This document shows, in pieces, positions 8,764 to 18,244 of a DNA stretch of 64,000 bases. The notes beneath the pieces were generated by a model. The model was not told the DNA's origin. It saw only the letters and a program-made list of their open reading frames with translations, and ran no database searches. How positions within the stretch are numbered: position 1 is the first letter of the stretch; every line of letters begins with the position of its first letter. The position numbers were made by a program, and so were the translations under genes. The DNA is from Methylovulum sp. (GTDB lineage: Bacteria > Pseudomonadota > Gammaproteobacteria > Methylococcales > Methylomonadaceae), in NCBI RefSeq assembly GCF_028687615.1, contig NZ_JAQTZU010000012.1, positions 43,179 through 107,178 of the forward strand, given 5' to 3'.

Positions 8764-10194
8764 ATGGATTCTGCCTATCAATTGCTTGAAGTTGCCGCCA
8801 AAACTTGGCCTGATCGCCCGGCCTTGGTGGATGGCTATGGCACAATGACTTACCATGAATTATTTGAGCAAACTGAAACCCTAAAGGCCCGCTTGTTGCG
8901 AACAGGTTTAAGCAAAGGCTTAGGTTTGGCGGTTATGGGAAGCAATGGCCGCGCCTTTGTTGCTGGCATGTTGGCGGGCATGGGCTGTGGCGCGGTGGTC
9001 GTGCCGCTGTCCCATCAACTGAAATTGGCAGAAATAAGCCAAATCTTGCTGGATACGGGAGTACACGCGGTGTTGGATGACCAATCGGGTATCGTCCCGA
9101 CTCAAGGTGACAGTGGCTTTATCCCGTTTTCGGAGCAAACCTTGCGCTTTACTTGGATAAGCACCGCTCCCAGGCAAGCACTGACACCTTTGCCCGATGC
9201 GGCTTTTATCCGTTACACCTCTGGCACGACAGGCAACAGCAAAGGCGTGGTCTTAACGCACCGCCGTATTTTGGCGCGGGTCGAAAACGCCAGCACAGCC
9301 CTGCAACTGGATTGCCATGATGCGGTGCTGTGGATATTGCCGATGGCCTTCCATTTTTTGGTCAGCATTCTGGTGTATATCCGCGTCGGGGCAAAAATCA
9401 TCGTCTGCAAAGACATATTGGCGGCGACCTTAATTAAGGATGCCAACCAAGAGGGGGCGACCCTGCTGTATGCCGCTCCTATGCACTTCCGTTTATTGGC
9501 GGCGGATACATCGGGAGTGCAGATGCCAGCCCTTAAAGTGGCTATTTCCACGTCATCAGCCATTCCGCCAGCCATCGCCGAAGCCTTTACGCGCCGCTTT
9601 AGTGTTCCTGTGGCCCAGGCTTACGGCATTATTGAGGCCGGCTTACCCTTGCTGGATAGCCTAACTGGGCAAGCAGACCCGCATAGCGTAGGCTTCCCGA
9701 CCGCTGGTTTTAACGTGGCAGTGCTGGACGATGATTACCTGCCAGTGCCGGAAGGACAAATCGGACGGCTGGCTATTTCTGGCCCCGGCCTGTTCGATGC
9801 CTACCTGAAACCTTGGCAAACGGCTGATCAAGTCTTGCAACACGGCTGGTTTATGGCGGGCGATATTGCCCAATGCCGGGACGATGGCCGTATCATTATT
9901 TGCGGGCGCGAAAAGGCCATGATTAATGTATCGGGCAATAAGGCTTTTCCTGAAGAAATTGAAGCGGTCTTGAACGCACATCCTGACATAGCCGCCTGCC
10001 GTGTCTTCGGGCAAACACATCCTTTGTTGGGGGAAGTCGTTTGTGCAGAAATGGTCATGGCGCATCAGGCCACTTGGGATGTGGAAGCGCTGCTGCAATT
10101 TTGCCGGCAACGGCTGTCCACCTACAAAGTGCCGCAACGCTTACAACGGGTTACGCAAATCAGCCATACCGCAAGCGGAAAAGTTAAAAGGTAG
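8764..10194 (+). CDS. AMP-dependent acyl-CoA/acyl-ACP ligase
   Basis: An ANL-superfamily adenylating enzyme of about 476 residues. The P-loop-like signature YTSGTTGNSKG lies near residues 150-160, AYGIIEAG near 289-296, and GDIAQCRDDGRIIICGREKAMINVSG carries the hinge and C-terminal motifs. The expected catalytic Lys near the end (ASGKVKR) is present and the protein stops just after it. In aryl polyene clusters such a ligase loads the aryl starter acid onto ACP. A TTG at 8746 would add six residues; neither start has a strong ribosome site. Confidence 0.85.
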   Translation: MDSAYQLLEVAAKTWPDRPALVDGYGTMTYHELFEQTETLKARLLRTGLSKGLGLAVMGSNGRAFVAGMLAGMGCGAVVVPLSHQLKLAEISQILLDTGVHAVLDDQSGIVPTQGDSGFIPFSEQTLRFTWISTAPRQALTPLPDAAFIRYTSGTTGNSKGVVLTHRRILARVENASTALQLDCHDAVLWILPMAFHFLVSILVYIRVGAKIIVCKDILAATLIKDANQEGATLLYAAPMHFRLLAADTSGVQMPALKVAISTSSAIPPAIAEAFTRRFSVPVAQAYGIIEAGLPLLDSLTGQADPHSVGFPTAGFNVAVLDDDYLPVPEGQIGRLAISGPGLFDAYLKPWQTADQVLQHGWFMAGDIAQCRDDGRIIICGREKAMINVSGNKAFPEEIEAVLNAHPDIAACRVFGQTHPLLGEVVCAEMVMAHQATWDVEALLQFCRQRLSTYKVPQRLQRVTQISHTASGKVKR

Positions 10195-10270
10195 GCGTTC
10201 AATTATTACCGAGGTAACTCGCAAAAATAAACCACGACAGATTAAATGTATTAAATCCACTAAAAGAATT

Positions 10271-10349
10271 GTCCACGAAAGACACGAAAAGCACGAAAAA
10301 AAACAATTGAAAGCATCGTGTTGTAGTGCTTTTCGTGTCTTTCGTGGAC
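10271..10349. repeat. Long palindrome with exact 24-base arms (CCACGAAAGNCACGAAA family)
   Basis: Positions 10271-10294 and 10326-10349 are perfect reverse complements (GTCCACGAAAGACACGAAAA... and the matching arm). A second member with 20-base arms lies at 32898-33034. It occupies the 363-base gap between the ligase and the second halogenase-like gene. Confidence 0.8.
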
Positions 10350-10462
10350 TCTATTTTTTTCTTGTGCCAGAGAGGGCTATGTAACTGTTTTTACAACGCA
10401 GAAAATGGGCAAAAAGACTAGCGAATTGGGGATATTCTTCGCCGGAAATCGCCTAAGTACGT

Positions 10463-10468
10463 TATAAT
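10463..10468 (+). promoter_or_regulatory. Possible -10 box before the second halogenase-like gene
   Basis: TATAAT lies 90 bases before the ATG at 10558, in a gap where a new transcript could begin. No convincing -35 box is seen at the right spacing, so support is weak. Confidence 0.3.
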
Positions 10469-10557
10469 CTTCGGCTGTTCAAAATACCCGTTTACTTTTC
10501 ACACAGGCCAATGGCAATATTTTTATATTAACGGAAATCAAATAAGCGGCGCAGACA

Positions 10558-11787
10558 ATGATTGGGCAAAAAAAAATAGTAATTATCGGGGCGGGGCCAT
10601 CGGGCAGCATCGCGGCGGCCTTATTGCAAAAAAAAGGCCATCAGGCCATTATTTTAGAACGGGAATTGTTCCCGCGTTTTAGCATTGGTGAAAGCCTGTT
10701 GCCGCAGTGCATGGAATTCATTGACGAGGCCGGCATGTTGCCGGCCGTCATTGATGCAGGTTTCCAGTTTAAAACCGGGGCCGATTTTATCTGCCGCGAT
10801 AAATATTCCAAATTCTATTTTTCTGACAAATTTAGCCCAGGCTTTGGTACGACCTTTCAAGTGCAACGCGACCGTTTTGATGCCTTGCTGGCTTCCGAGG
10901 CGCAACGCCAAGGCGCGATTATCCATTGGCGGCACACCGTCTTAGACGCGGATTTTTCGGGTGAAAAGCCGGTTTTGACCGCATCTGACGAACACGCCGC
11001 AAACTATCAAATAGAAGCCGATTTTGTCCTGGACGCCAGCGGTTTTGGCCGGGTTTTGCCGCGTTTGTTAAAGCTGGAAAGCCCGACAAACTTCCCCGTC
11101 AGGCAAGCCCTGTTCACCCATATTGAAGACCGGATTAGCTGTGGACACTATGACCGCCAGCAAATCCGTATCGTCATCCATCCCGACATGGCCGATGTCT
11201 GGTACTGGCTGATCCCCTTTAGCAATGGCCGTTGTAGCTTAGGGGTCGTCGGCGAACCTAAAGTATTTGATGCTTTTGCGGATAATCAACACGCTTTCCA
11301 TGCCTTGATCGCAGAAGAACCTTCCTTGTCGGCTTTGTTGCCGAATGCCATCTACGACACGCCCATCAACAGCATTAAAGGCTACAGTGCCAATGTCAGT
11401 TCCTTGTACGGCAATGGCTATGCTTTACTGGGCAATGCGGGTGAATTTTTGGATCCGGTGTTTTCTTCAGGCGTGACCATCGCGATGAAATCGGCGAGCT
11501 TGGCGACTGCCGTGCTAGATCGCCAGCTTACCGGGCAAGCGGTCAATTGGCAGAAAGATTATGCCGAACCTTTGCAAAAAGGCGTGGACACTTTTCGGAC
11601 TTTTGTCACGTCATGGTATGAAGGTGGATTGCAGGACGCGATTTTTTATAACCAGCAACAACCCAATATCAAAGCCATGATCTGCTCCATTTTGGCGGGT
11701 TATGCCTGGGACGAGAACAATCCTTATGTCAAAAACTCGCGCAACCGTTTGAACACCTTGGTGGAGCTATGCCGCATGCCGGCGTGA
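10558..11787 (+). CDS. FAD-dependent halogenase-like oxidoreductase, copy 2
   Basis: A 409-residue flavoprotein. It has the dinucleotide motif GAGPSGSIAA (about residues 11-20), GESLLP near 44-49, the halogenase signature WYWLIP at about 216-221 and GNAGEFLDPVFSSG near 292-305. Tryptophan-halogenase-like genes sit in several aryl polyene clusters, including that for brominated xanthomonadin, which makes aryl-ring halogenation or hydroxylation a reasonable guess. It is followed three bases later by the ketosynthase gene, so the five genes from here to 15382 form a tight operon. Confidence 0.8.
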   Translation: MIGQKKIVIIGAGPSGSIAAALLQKKGHQAIILERELFPRFSIGESLLPQCMEFIDEAGMLPAVIDAGFQFKTGADFICRDKYSKFYFSDKFSPGFGTTFQVQRDRFDALLASEAQRQGAIIHWRHTVLDADFSGEKPVLTASDEHAANYQIEADFVLDASGFGRVLPRLLKLESPTNFPVRQALFTHIEDRISCGHYDRQQIRIVIHPDMADVWYWLIPFSNGRCSLGVVGEPKVFDAFADNQHAFHALIAEEPSLSALLPNAIYDTPINSIKGYSANVSSLYGNGYALLGNAGEFLDPVFSSGVTIAMKSASLATAVLDRQLTGQAVNWQKDYAEPLQKGVDTFRTFVTSWYEGGLQDAIFYNQQQPNIKAMICSILAGYAWDENNPYVKNSRNRLNTLVELCRMPA

Positions 11788-11790
11788 TGG

Positions 11791-12975
11791 ATGAAGTTTT
11801 ACCTGAATGATCTTGGCCTAGTGTCGCCTGTGGGCGATTCCAAAACAGCAAGCCTCAAGCGTATTTTATCAGGCGACCGGACGGGCTTAGTGTTGGCGGA
11901 AGACCCGCTTGCCGGAAATCCCGTTTATGTGGGCAAGGTCCAAGCCAGCCTGCCGCTGATTGATAATGCCGCCAGCGTCTATTATAACTGCCGGAACAAT
12001 CGACTGTTACTGGCGGCATTGGCCCAAATCAAAGGCACGGTCGATGCCATGATCCGGTGTTTTGGGGAAGACCGGGTGGGCGTGGTGATAGGCACCAGCA
12101 CCTCCGGGCTTAGCAACACCGAATCGGCATGGGCTGACGTGGCTAAAACCGGGCATAAACCCGAATCCTTCCATTATAAGCAACAGCAATTGGCCGGCGG
12201 GGCTGATTTTCTGGCGGCCACCTTAGGCATTAAAGGCCCTGCTTACGCCATCTCCACAGCCTGTTCATCCAGCGGCAGGGCTTTTGCCTCCGCCCGCCGC
12301 TTACTCGCACTCAATATCTGTGACGCGGTGATCGTCGGCGGCGCCGATAGCTTGTGCCGCTATACCCTGCATGGCTTCGCCGCCTTAGAATCGGTTGCGA
12401 CGGGCTTATGCAAACCCTTCGGATTACACAGGGATGGCATCAACATAGCGGAGGCCGCCGCCTTATTTGTGATGAGCAAAGAAACAGGACCTGTGCAATT
12501 ATCCGGTATCGGCGCCAGCAGTGACGCCCACCACTTCTCCGCCCCCGCACCTGCCGGAACAGCCGTCATGAAAGCCATGCAGATGGCTTTGCAAGAAGCC
12601 GGAACAACACCGGACGCCATCGACTATATCAACCTACATGGCACTGCTACACCCTTAAACGATGCGATGGAAAGCCGAAGTGTGTTTGAAGTTTTTACTA
12701 ACCAGCCCGCAGTCAGCTCCACCAAGGGCCTAACCGGACACGCTTTAGGCGCCGCCGCCGCACTGGAACTGGGGCTATGTTGGCTATTGCTGGCAACGGA
12801 TGACCCCGCAGGTGAATTACCCCCCAATATTAATGACGACGAATTGGATACAAAACTGCCAGCACTCAATTTCGTCAGGCCAGGGCAATATTTAGGACGC
12901 CAAATCACGACTTGTCAGAGCAACTCTTTTGCATTTGGTGGCAATAACCTCTCGATAGTCATGGCCCGCGTATGA
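11791..12975 (+). CDS. Beta-ketoacyl-ACP synthase (ApeO-like)
   Basis: A 394-residue ketosynthase with an intact catalytic triad: Cys in STACSSSG (about residue 153), His in LHGTATPLND (about 284) and His in TGHALGAA (about 317). FabF/FabB-type enzymes condense malonyl-ACP with the growing chain. In characterised aryl polyene systems this first KS works as a heterodimer with a chain-length factor, here probably the product of 3605-4378. The gene overlaps the dehydratase gene by four bases (ATGA). Confidence 0.88.
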   Translation: MKFYLNDLGLVSPVGDSKTASLKRILSGDRTGLVLAEDPLAGNPVYVGKVQASLPLIDNAASVYYNCRNNRLLLAALAQIKGTVDAMIRCFGEDRVGVVIGTSTSGLSNTESAWADVAKTGHKPESFHYKQQQLAGGADFLAATLGIKGPAYAISTACSSSGRAFASARRLLALNICDAVIVGGADSLCRYTLHGFAALESVATGLCKPFGLHRDGINIAEAAALFVMSKETGPVQLSGIGASSDAHHFSAPAPAGTAVMKAMQMALQEAGTTPDAIDYINLHGTATPLNDAMESRSVFEVFTNQPAVSSTKGLTGHALGAAAALELGLCWLLLATDDPAGELPPNINDDELDTKLPALNFVRPGQYLGRQITTCQSNSFAFGGNNLSIVMARV

Positions 12976-13412
12976 ACGGTTACGCATTGACTGACTTATT
13001 GCCACACGCTGGCGGCATGATGCTATTGGATAAAATTATCCGCTTTGATGACCAGTCGATGGTGGCTGAAGTGATCGTGAATGGTAACGGGCTGTTTGGC
13101 GACGAACAATCCGTACCCGCTTTGGTCGGTATAGAATACATGGCCCAGGCCATATCGGCGCATAGCGGCATGATGGATAAAATAGCAGGGCGGCAAAGCT
13201 ACTTGGGTTTTTTGTTGGGGACGCGCTTGTACACCAGCAATGTAGCCAGTTTTTTGACAGGTGCCGTATTGACAGTGCATGTCAAAATCGTTTTGCAAGA
13301 GCAAGGGCTAGGCGTGTTTGATTGCAAAATTACCGCACCTGGCGTGTTGGTCGAAGCGAAATTGAATGTTTATCAACCAAAATCGGAACATAATCGAGTG
13401 CTTACCGAATAA
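12972..13412 (+). CDS. Hotdog-fold 3-hydroxyacyl-ACP dehydratase (ApeP-like)
   Basis: A 146-residue hotdog protein. The N-terminal LLPHAGGMMLLDKI (about residues 9-22) carries the dehydratase His, and PALVGIEYMAQAISAHSG (about 49-66) is the central helix that holds the acidic partner. It would dehydrate 3-hydroxyacyl-ACP intermediates to extend the conjugated polyene. In known systems ApeP needs a second dehydratase, ApeI, which is not in this window and may lie upstream. Confidence 0.85.
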   Translation: MNGYALTDLLPHAGGMMLLDKIIRFDDQSMVAEVIVNGNGLFGDEQSVPALVGIEYMAQAISAHSGMMDKIAGRQSYLGFLLGTRLYTSNVASFLTGAVLTVHVKIVLQEQGLGVFDCKITAPGVLVEAKLNVYQPKSEHNRVLTE

Positions 13413-13430
13413 ACGCTTGGATACTTTAAG

Positions 13431-14156
13431 ATGAGTGAAACAATTTTAGTGACAGGTTCCAGCCGTGGCATTGGTAAGGCAATCGCCTTGTACTTGGCCG
13501 ACAAAGGTTTTTCTGTGGTGGTCCATTGCCGTAGCCGCCGGGCTGAGGCAGACGCGGTCGCAAACACCATCGAAACGCTGGGGCAATCTGCCCGCGTCTT
13601 ACAATTTGACTTGGCTGACCGCCAGCAATGTGCCGACTGCCTAACGCAAGATATTGCCTTGCACGGTGCTTACTACGGCGTAGTCTGCAATGCCGGTGTC
13701 GCCGCCGACAATGCTTTCCCGGCCCTAACCGATGCCGAATGGGATTCGGTGATCCATACCAATTTAGACGGCTTTTATAATGTCTTAAAACCCTTGGTGA
13801 TGCCCATGATCCAACGCCGGAAACCAGGGCGCATCGTCACCTTAGCTTCCGTTTCCGGGCTGATGGGCAATCGCGGGCAAGTCAATTACAGTGCCGCCAA
13901 AGCAGGTATAATCGGTGCCACCAAGGCACTGGCCCTAGAACTGGCAAAACGTAATATCACCGTCAATTGTGTCGCCCCTGGCTTGATTGATACCGACATG
14001 GTGGAAAACTTACCGATTGACGATATTAAACGCTTGATTCCCCTAAAGCGGGCAGGCACAAGCAAAGAAGTTGCCGCCGCCGTCGCTTTTTTAATGACGG
14101 AAGATGCGGCTTACATTACCCGCCAGGTCATTTCCGTGAATGGAGGATTGTGCTAA
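13431..14156 (+). CDS. 3-ketoacyl-ACP reductase, SDR family (ApeQ/FabG-like)
   Basis: A 241-residue short-chain dehydrogenase. The cofactor motif is TGSSRGIGKA (residues 7-16), NAGVA near 86-90, catalytic Ser near 139 in LASVSGLMGN and the YSAAKAG Tyr-Lys pair near 152-156. It reduces the 3-keto group after each elongation, with NADPH inferred from family use. The protein lacks nothing of the FabG core. Its stop overlaps the start of the next ketosynthase (TAATG). Confidence 0.9.
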   Translation: MSETILVTGSSRGIGKAIALYLADKGFSVVVHCRSRRAEADAVANTIETLGQSARVLQFDLADRQQCADCLTQDIALHGAYYGVVCNAGVAADNAFPALTDAEWDSVIHTNLDGFYNVLKPLVMPMIQRRKPGRIVTLASVSGLMGNRGQVNYSAAKAGIIGATKALALELAKRNITVNCVAPGLIDTDMVENLPIDDIKRLIPLKRAGTSKEVAAAVAFLMTEDAAYITRQVISVNGGLC

Positions 14157-15382
14157 TGAAACGGGTAGTCATTACCGGCATGGGGGCGATTACGCCATTG
14201 GGCAATAACTGGGCTAGCGTTGCTGAAAAACTCAAAGCCCAGACCACCGGCATCCAAAGAATGGACGGGTGGAGCAAATATAAAGGTCTTAACACCCAAC
14301 TGGCCGCCCCGACAGACTTTGTAAGGCCGGAACATTATTCACGCAAACAAATACGCGGCATGGGGCGGGTCGCCATGCTGGCGACTTACGCCACGGAACT
14401 GGCACTTCAAGATGCCGGATTATTAACAGACCCACTATTGAAAAGCGGGAGGACCGGCATAGCTTACGGCAGTTCATCAGGTAGCTTTGACGGCCTGATC
14501 GATTTCACCAAAATGTTGCTGAACTGCGATAAAGGCAGTTTGGATGCCACCTCCTATATCCGCATGATGGGCCACACCTGCCCCGTCAATATCGGGCTGC
14601 ATTTTGGCATTACCGGACGCATCATACCCACCTCCAGCGCCTGTACTTCCAGCAGCCAAGCCCTAGGTTATGCGTATGAAACCATTAAGCACGGCATCCA
14701 AACCATTATGATAGCGGGTGGCAGCGATGAATTGTCGCCATCCCAACCGGCTATTTTTGATACCTTGTTCGCCACCTCACAGCGCAATGACGAACCGCAT
14801 CTTACACCACGGCCTTTTGATAAAGACCGTGACGGACTGGTCATTGGCGAAGGCGGCGCAAGTATCATCCTAGAAGAAAGGGGCCACGCGCTTAGCCGTG
14901 GAGCGACCATATATGCCGAAATCGTCGGCTTTGGCACCAACTCCGACGGCCTGCATATCACCAAACCCGATTGCAACAGTATGCAAATCGCCATGAAACT
15001 GGCGCTCCAGGATGCCGGACTGGAAGCCACGTCCATAGGTTATGTCAGTGCCCACGGCACCGCCACTGAATTGGGCGACATTGCCGAAAGCCATGCAACG
15101 GCGGCAGTTTTGGGGCAAAACATCCCCATTAGCGCCATGAAAAGCTATACCGGGCATACCTTGGGGGCCTGCGGGGCCATTGAAGCCTGGGCGGCGATAC
15201 AAATGATGAACGAAGGCTGGTTCCACCCCACCGCCAATTTGGACAATGTAGACCCCCAGTGCGCCGGACTCGATTACATAATGGGTGCTATCCGCTTGCT
15301 GGAATGCGACTATCTGATGAGCAACAATTTTGCCTTTGGCGGCATTAACACCTCGCTTATTTTTAAGCGGTGCCCGTTGTAG
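14156..15382 (+). CDS. Beta-ketoacyl-ACP synthase (ApeR/FabF-like)
   Basis: A 408-residue ketosynthase. The catalytic Cys lies in SSACTSSSQ (about residue 165) and the two His in AHGTATELGD (about 300) and YTGHTLGACG (about 335), all intact. The ATG at 14156 is chosen over the GTG at 14150 because TGGAGGA lies nine bases upstream. The order KS-dehydratase-reductase-KS repeats that of apeO-P-Q-R in described aryl polyene clusters, where the last KS probably handles initiation or early elongation. It is the last gene of the cluster. Confidence 0.88.
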   Translation: MKRVVITGMGAITPLGNNWASVAEKLKAQTTGIQRMDGWSKYKGLNTQLAAPTDFVRPEHYSRKQIRGMGRVAMLATYATELALQDAGLLTDPLLKSGRTGIAYGSSSGSFDGLIDFTKMLLNCDKGSLDATSYIRMMGHTCPVNIGLHFGITGRIIPTSSACTSSSQALGYAYETIKHGIQTIMIAGGSDELSPSQPAIFDTLFATSQRNDEPHLTPRPFDKDRDGLVIGEGGASIILEERGHALSRGATIYAEIVGFGTNSDGLHITKPDCNSMQIAMKLALQDAGLEATSIGYVSAHGTATELGDIAESHATAAVLGQNIPISAMKSYTGHTLGACGAIEAWAAIQMMNEGWFHPTANLDNVDPQCAGLDYIMGAIRLLECDYLMSNNFAFGGINTSLIFKRCPL

Positions 15383-15404
15383 CATTAGTGTCTACACAAG
15401 TCGT

Positions 15405-15497
15405 AAGCGAGTGCGGGCGTTTCCGGCAAGCCCGGCCGCTTGCGCCGGAAACACCTAGCCTCGCTCCCGCTCGTCTAGGCTTATTCCGGCCTACATA
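15405..15497. repeat. Decayed GTAGGCCGGAATAAG-family repeat
   Basis: The right arm CTTATTCCGGCCTAC (15480-15494) and the inner GTTTCCGGCA.../...GCCGGAAACA pair match the element at 4411-4568, but the left arm is degraded. It lies downstream of the pigment cluster and may act as its terminator. Confidence 0.65.
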
Positions 15498-15548
15498 GCT
15501 AATCTATTCAGGGTACAAATAAAAAATGGGGCATTTGCTTGATTCTAA

Positions 15549-15689
15549 GGATTCGGTAAAAAATAACGTTCCGATTTGAATAGAATACAGGAAGCCAGTA
15601 GGGGCGGATTCATCCGCCCTAGGCGATTAAAATCGCCCCTACAAAAAGATACCCGTCAAAATTCAAGGACGTTATTTTTAACTAAATCC
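15549..15689. mobile_element. MITE-like element with 23-24 base terminal inverted repeats
   Basis: The left end GGATTCGGTAAAAAATAACG.. (15549-15572) and the right end, reverse complement GGATTTAGTTAAAAATAACG.. (15667-15689), match at most positions. Flanks read CTAA and TAAG, consistent with a TA-type target duplication. Inside is a nested GTAGGGGCG.../CGCCCCTAC palindrome. The same ends occur at 59041-59148 and singly at 18245 and 63825. No coding capacity. Confidence 0.7.
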
Positions 15690-15719
15690 TAAGCGGAAAA
15701 CACGGATTCGTAGATGCAT

Positions 15720-15725
15720 TATAAT
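15720..15725 (+). promoter_or_regulatory. Possible -10 box for lipoprotein gene
   Basis: TATAAT, 33 bases before the ATG at 15759 and just outside the MITE-like element. No clear -35 box. Confidence 0.35.
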
Positions 15726-15758
15726 GTTCCACTAAAGTAACTTTTAAGGTTAATAAGC

Positions 15759-17660
15759 ATGTCGATCCGGTACAGCCACTTTTTAAAACTTAGTTTATGC
15801 GTCGGTGCCGTATTGGCAGGATGCACGTCCACAAGGCAACTTGCCGTTGATTATCCCGGCGCCGGGACGGACGACCCCAAGTCCGCGCAATCGGTTAAAA
15901 CGCGCCCGTTTCAGGCCTTGCCAGATTTTCAGTCCATAGATGGCGACGATTATTATGTGCGGCTGATTGCCGAGTTTGATTTTAAAGGCGACAACGCCTT
16001 AAGAGACGGTTGCGATAGCATGGCGCCGTCGTTTAGCAAAAATGATTTGTCGTCCGCGCTGATTTTCAATGTCCGTAACAGCATCCTCAAATTTAACACC
16101 GAAGCCGTTGGCTATTCTTACCAAACCATAAGCGGGAAGTGCAATTTTAAATTTGATGCCAAAAAGCAAAACTTGACCCCTTGGATGCGCTTGGATGCCG
16201 GCAAGGAAACCCAAGTGGACTACAGCGTTTATTCCAGTGCCAATAGCGATGTGGATGTGATGGGGCTGGTCAACAAGGCCACGGCGGCCAGCAGCTTGCT
16301 GGCATTTACCGGTGTGGGCATGGGCGTTGCCGTGTTGGGGCAGTTTGCCGGACAATGGTTCACCAATAATCAACAAAACCAAACGGTCCAAGCACCAACG
16401 CCCGCCGCTAACCACAGCGCGGAAATCCACTCCTTGCCCGCATTCGTTAGCTACACAGATAAAAGCGGCGCGCTCTATGAAACCGTGTTCAAAGTCCACG
16501 CCGTCACCGAAGGCGGTGCCAACATTCTGGGGGCGGACATCAAGCCGCTAGGTGAACTGAGGGTTTATCCAGAAATTACCGCATCCATGTTGCTTAAAAC
16601 TAAGGCGGGCGGCCTGCCCGATGCGCGTGACCTTTCCTTGGCGGAACTCAGCCAGTCAGCCATGAAATCGGCAACGGGCGACATCAATTTGCAACAATTG
16701 ATCGGACAGTCCAAGCATCCAGAAAAACCCAATTTGCAACCGGATTGGAACAATTACGAAGACGTGCACAGCAATTGCCGCAAGATAAAAGTAGTCATGA
16801 AAGACTTGGGCTTCAACAAATTTGACCGTAACGCTTATATTTACTACTTTCTCTTAAACAGTGCCGACTGGAAAAACTACAATGTCCCGGCGCAAAAAGT
16901 GGGGGCCGATGACATCAACGCCAAAACCCTACAAAGCTACCGTAGCAAAAACTTTGGCAACTGCCTCATCAGCGATGATTTTGCCGCCATGAAAGCTATG
17001 GGGCTCAGCGTCAACACAGAATCCGATTGGGCGCAGATGGGCGATTCCAGCCAGAAAAAAGAACAGTTCTTTATGCCGCTTAAATCCATAGAACGCCAAC
17101 TGCTTACCGTACTTAAAAACACCAACCAGGCAGAAATGGAAAGCCAAATCTATCCGTTGATAAACACGTTTGCCAAAGGCGATGGCACGGTGTTGTTGCA
17201 AAACCACCTAGGTGATTTTGGTTTGGAAAAATTATTGCAGCCGGCAACACCGATTGCACCCGTGCCAGCAGCAGAGCAAACGGCAAGCCCAAAAGCCCCG
17301 GCTATTGCCCCAACAACCATTGCCACACCCGCCCCTATTCCGGGCGAAGGCTTAATTATCACTGCCCGCCAGTTGGTGCAAGTGTTTTTGGGCTTGGCAT
17401 TCAACGAACTGAGTTGTGCGCGGGTTGTCCCTGAGCAGATGGGCAAGTCAACGGCAACTGCCGGCATACTGCTGTTCGCCACCAAAGAAGGCAGTCCGCG
17501 TGCCAAAGGAGGGGCGATGGAGTTTGAATTTTCGGGTGGAAAAATTAACCGCATTGCCTTCCAATCACCCAGCTACCGCGATTTTGAACAAGATGCCATC
17601 GACCACCCGGAGATTGGCGGCTGCCGCGTCGATCCTGCTTTATTGACAAAGTTACATTAA
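15759..17660 (+). CDS. Large putative lipoprotein of unknown function
   Basis: A 633-residue protein. The N-terminal signal ends in LAGC (Cys at residue 21), so it should be an exported lipoprotein. A hydrophobic glycine-rich stretch (LLAFTGVGMGVAVLGQFAG, about residues 178-196) interrupts the first third, and a Pro/Ala/Thr-rich linker (about 490-530) precedes a C-terminal domain of about 100 residues. I do not recognise a family. It is followed after a 90-base gap by a second small lipoprotein gene; a joint envelope role is inference only. Confidence 0.7.
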   Translation: MSIRYSHFLKLSLCVGAVLAGCTSTRQLAVDYPGAGTDDPKSAQSVKTRPFQALPDFQSIDGDDYYVRLIAEFDFKGDNALRDGCDSMAPSFSKNDLSSALIFNVRNSILKFNTEAVGYSYQTISGKCNFKFDAKKQNLTPWMRLDAGKETQVDYSVYSSANSDVDVMGLVNKATAASSLLAFTGVGMGVAVLGQFAGQWFTNNQQNQTVQAPTPAANHSAEIHSLPAFVSYTDKSGALYETVFKVHAVTEGGANILGADIKPLGELRVYPEITASMLLKTKAGGLPDARDLSLAELSQSAMKSATGDINLQQLIGQSKHPEKPNLQPDWNNYEDVHSNCRKIKVVMKDLGFNKFDRNAYIYYFLLNSADWKNYNVPAQKVGADDINAKTLQSYRSKNFGNCLISDDFAAMKAMGLSVNTESDWAQMGDSSQKKEQFFMPLKSIERQLLTVLKNTNQAEMESQIYPLINTFAKGDGTVLLQNHLGDFGLEKLLQPATPIAPVPAAEQTASPKAPAIAPTTIATPAPIPGEGLIITARQLVQVFLGLAFNELSCARVVPEQMGKSTATAGILLFATKEGSPRAKGGAMEFEFSGGKINRIAFQSPSYRDFEQDAIDHPEIGGCRVDPALLTKLH

Positions 17661-17747
17661 CCGTTAACATTGCGTTCAACAACTCCAAACCATCAGCAAC
17701 TAAACCATCAACAACTCCAAACCTTACCAAATAAAAAGGAAAACCTA

Positions 17748-18149
17748 ATGCGCACCAAACTACTTCGGGTCAGCTTGTTTTTATTTATCGGAATAATAAC
17801 GGCTTGCGCTTCTTCATCGAACAAAGCCAGCAAGCAATCCTCCAACAACAATAACAACGAAGCCCAGCAGATCATTGGCAATATTCCGTCAAACAGCCCG
17901 TTTGCTAAAATTAAAATCGGCATGCCATTCAAACAAGTGCATGATTTGATAGGCGAGCCTACGGACACAGGAAGCCATGCGACCGGAAAAGCCTTTGTCC
18001 CCTTTTATTTTGGCAGTGATGTCATGCGCATGGAAGACCTGTATAAGGGTTTGGGGCGCATTGTTTATTCTGGCGCAGGTATGGGAGGGGTCAATTTTAA
18101 GGTTCACCAAATCATTTACGATCCTAGTGAAGACGGCTACAACAATTGA
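17748..18149 (+). CDS. Small lipoprotein with BamE-like region
   Basis: A 133-residue protein. The signal peptide ends at ITAC (Cys20), followed by a Ser/Asn-rich linker and a domain beginning IKIGMPFKQVHDLIGEPTD, which resembles the start of SmpA/BamE-fold domains. Start at 17748, with AAAAGGAAAA just upstream. Function unknown; possibly transcribed with the large lipoprotein before it. Confidence 0.65.
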   Translation: MRTKLLRVSLFLFIGIITACASSSNKASKQSSNNNNNEAQQIIGNIPSNSPFAKIKIGMPFKQVHDLIGEPTDTGSHATGKAFVPFYFGSDVMRMEDLYKGLGRIVYSGAGMGGVNFKVHQIIYDPSEDGYNN

Positions 18150-18244
18150 TTTTATTAAGATTTTGTTGCACAAATTTACAAAAGGCGCAGACAGTCTGAT
18201 TGGAGGACAAAGCTAGCCTGCCAAATGGATAAATTGCTTATCAG

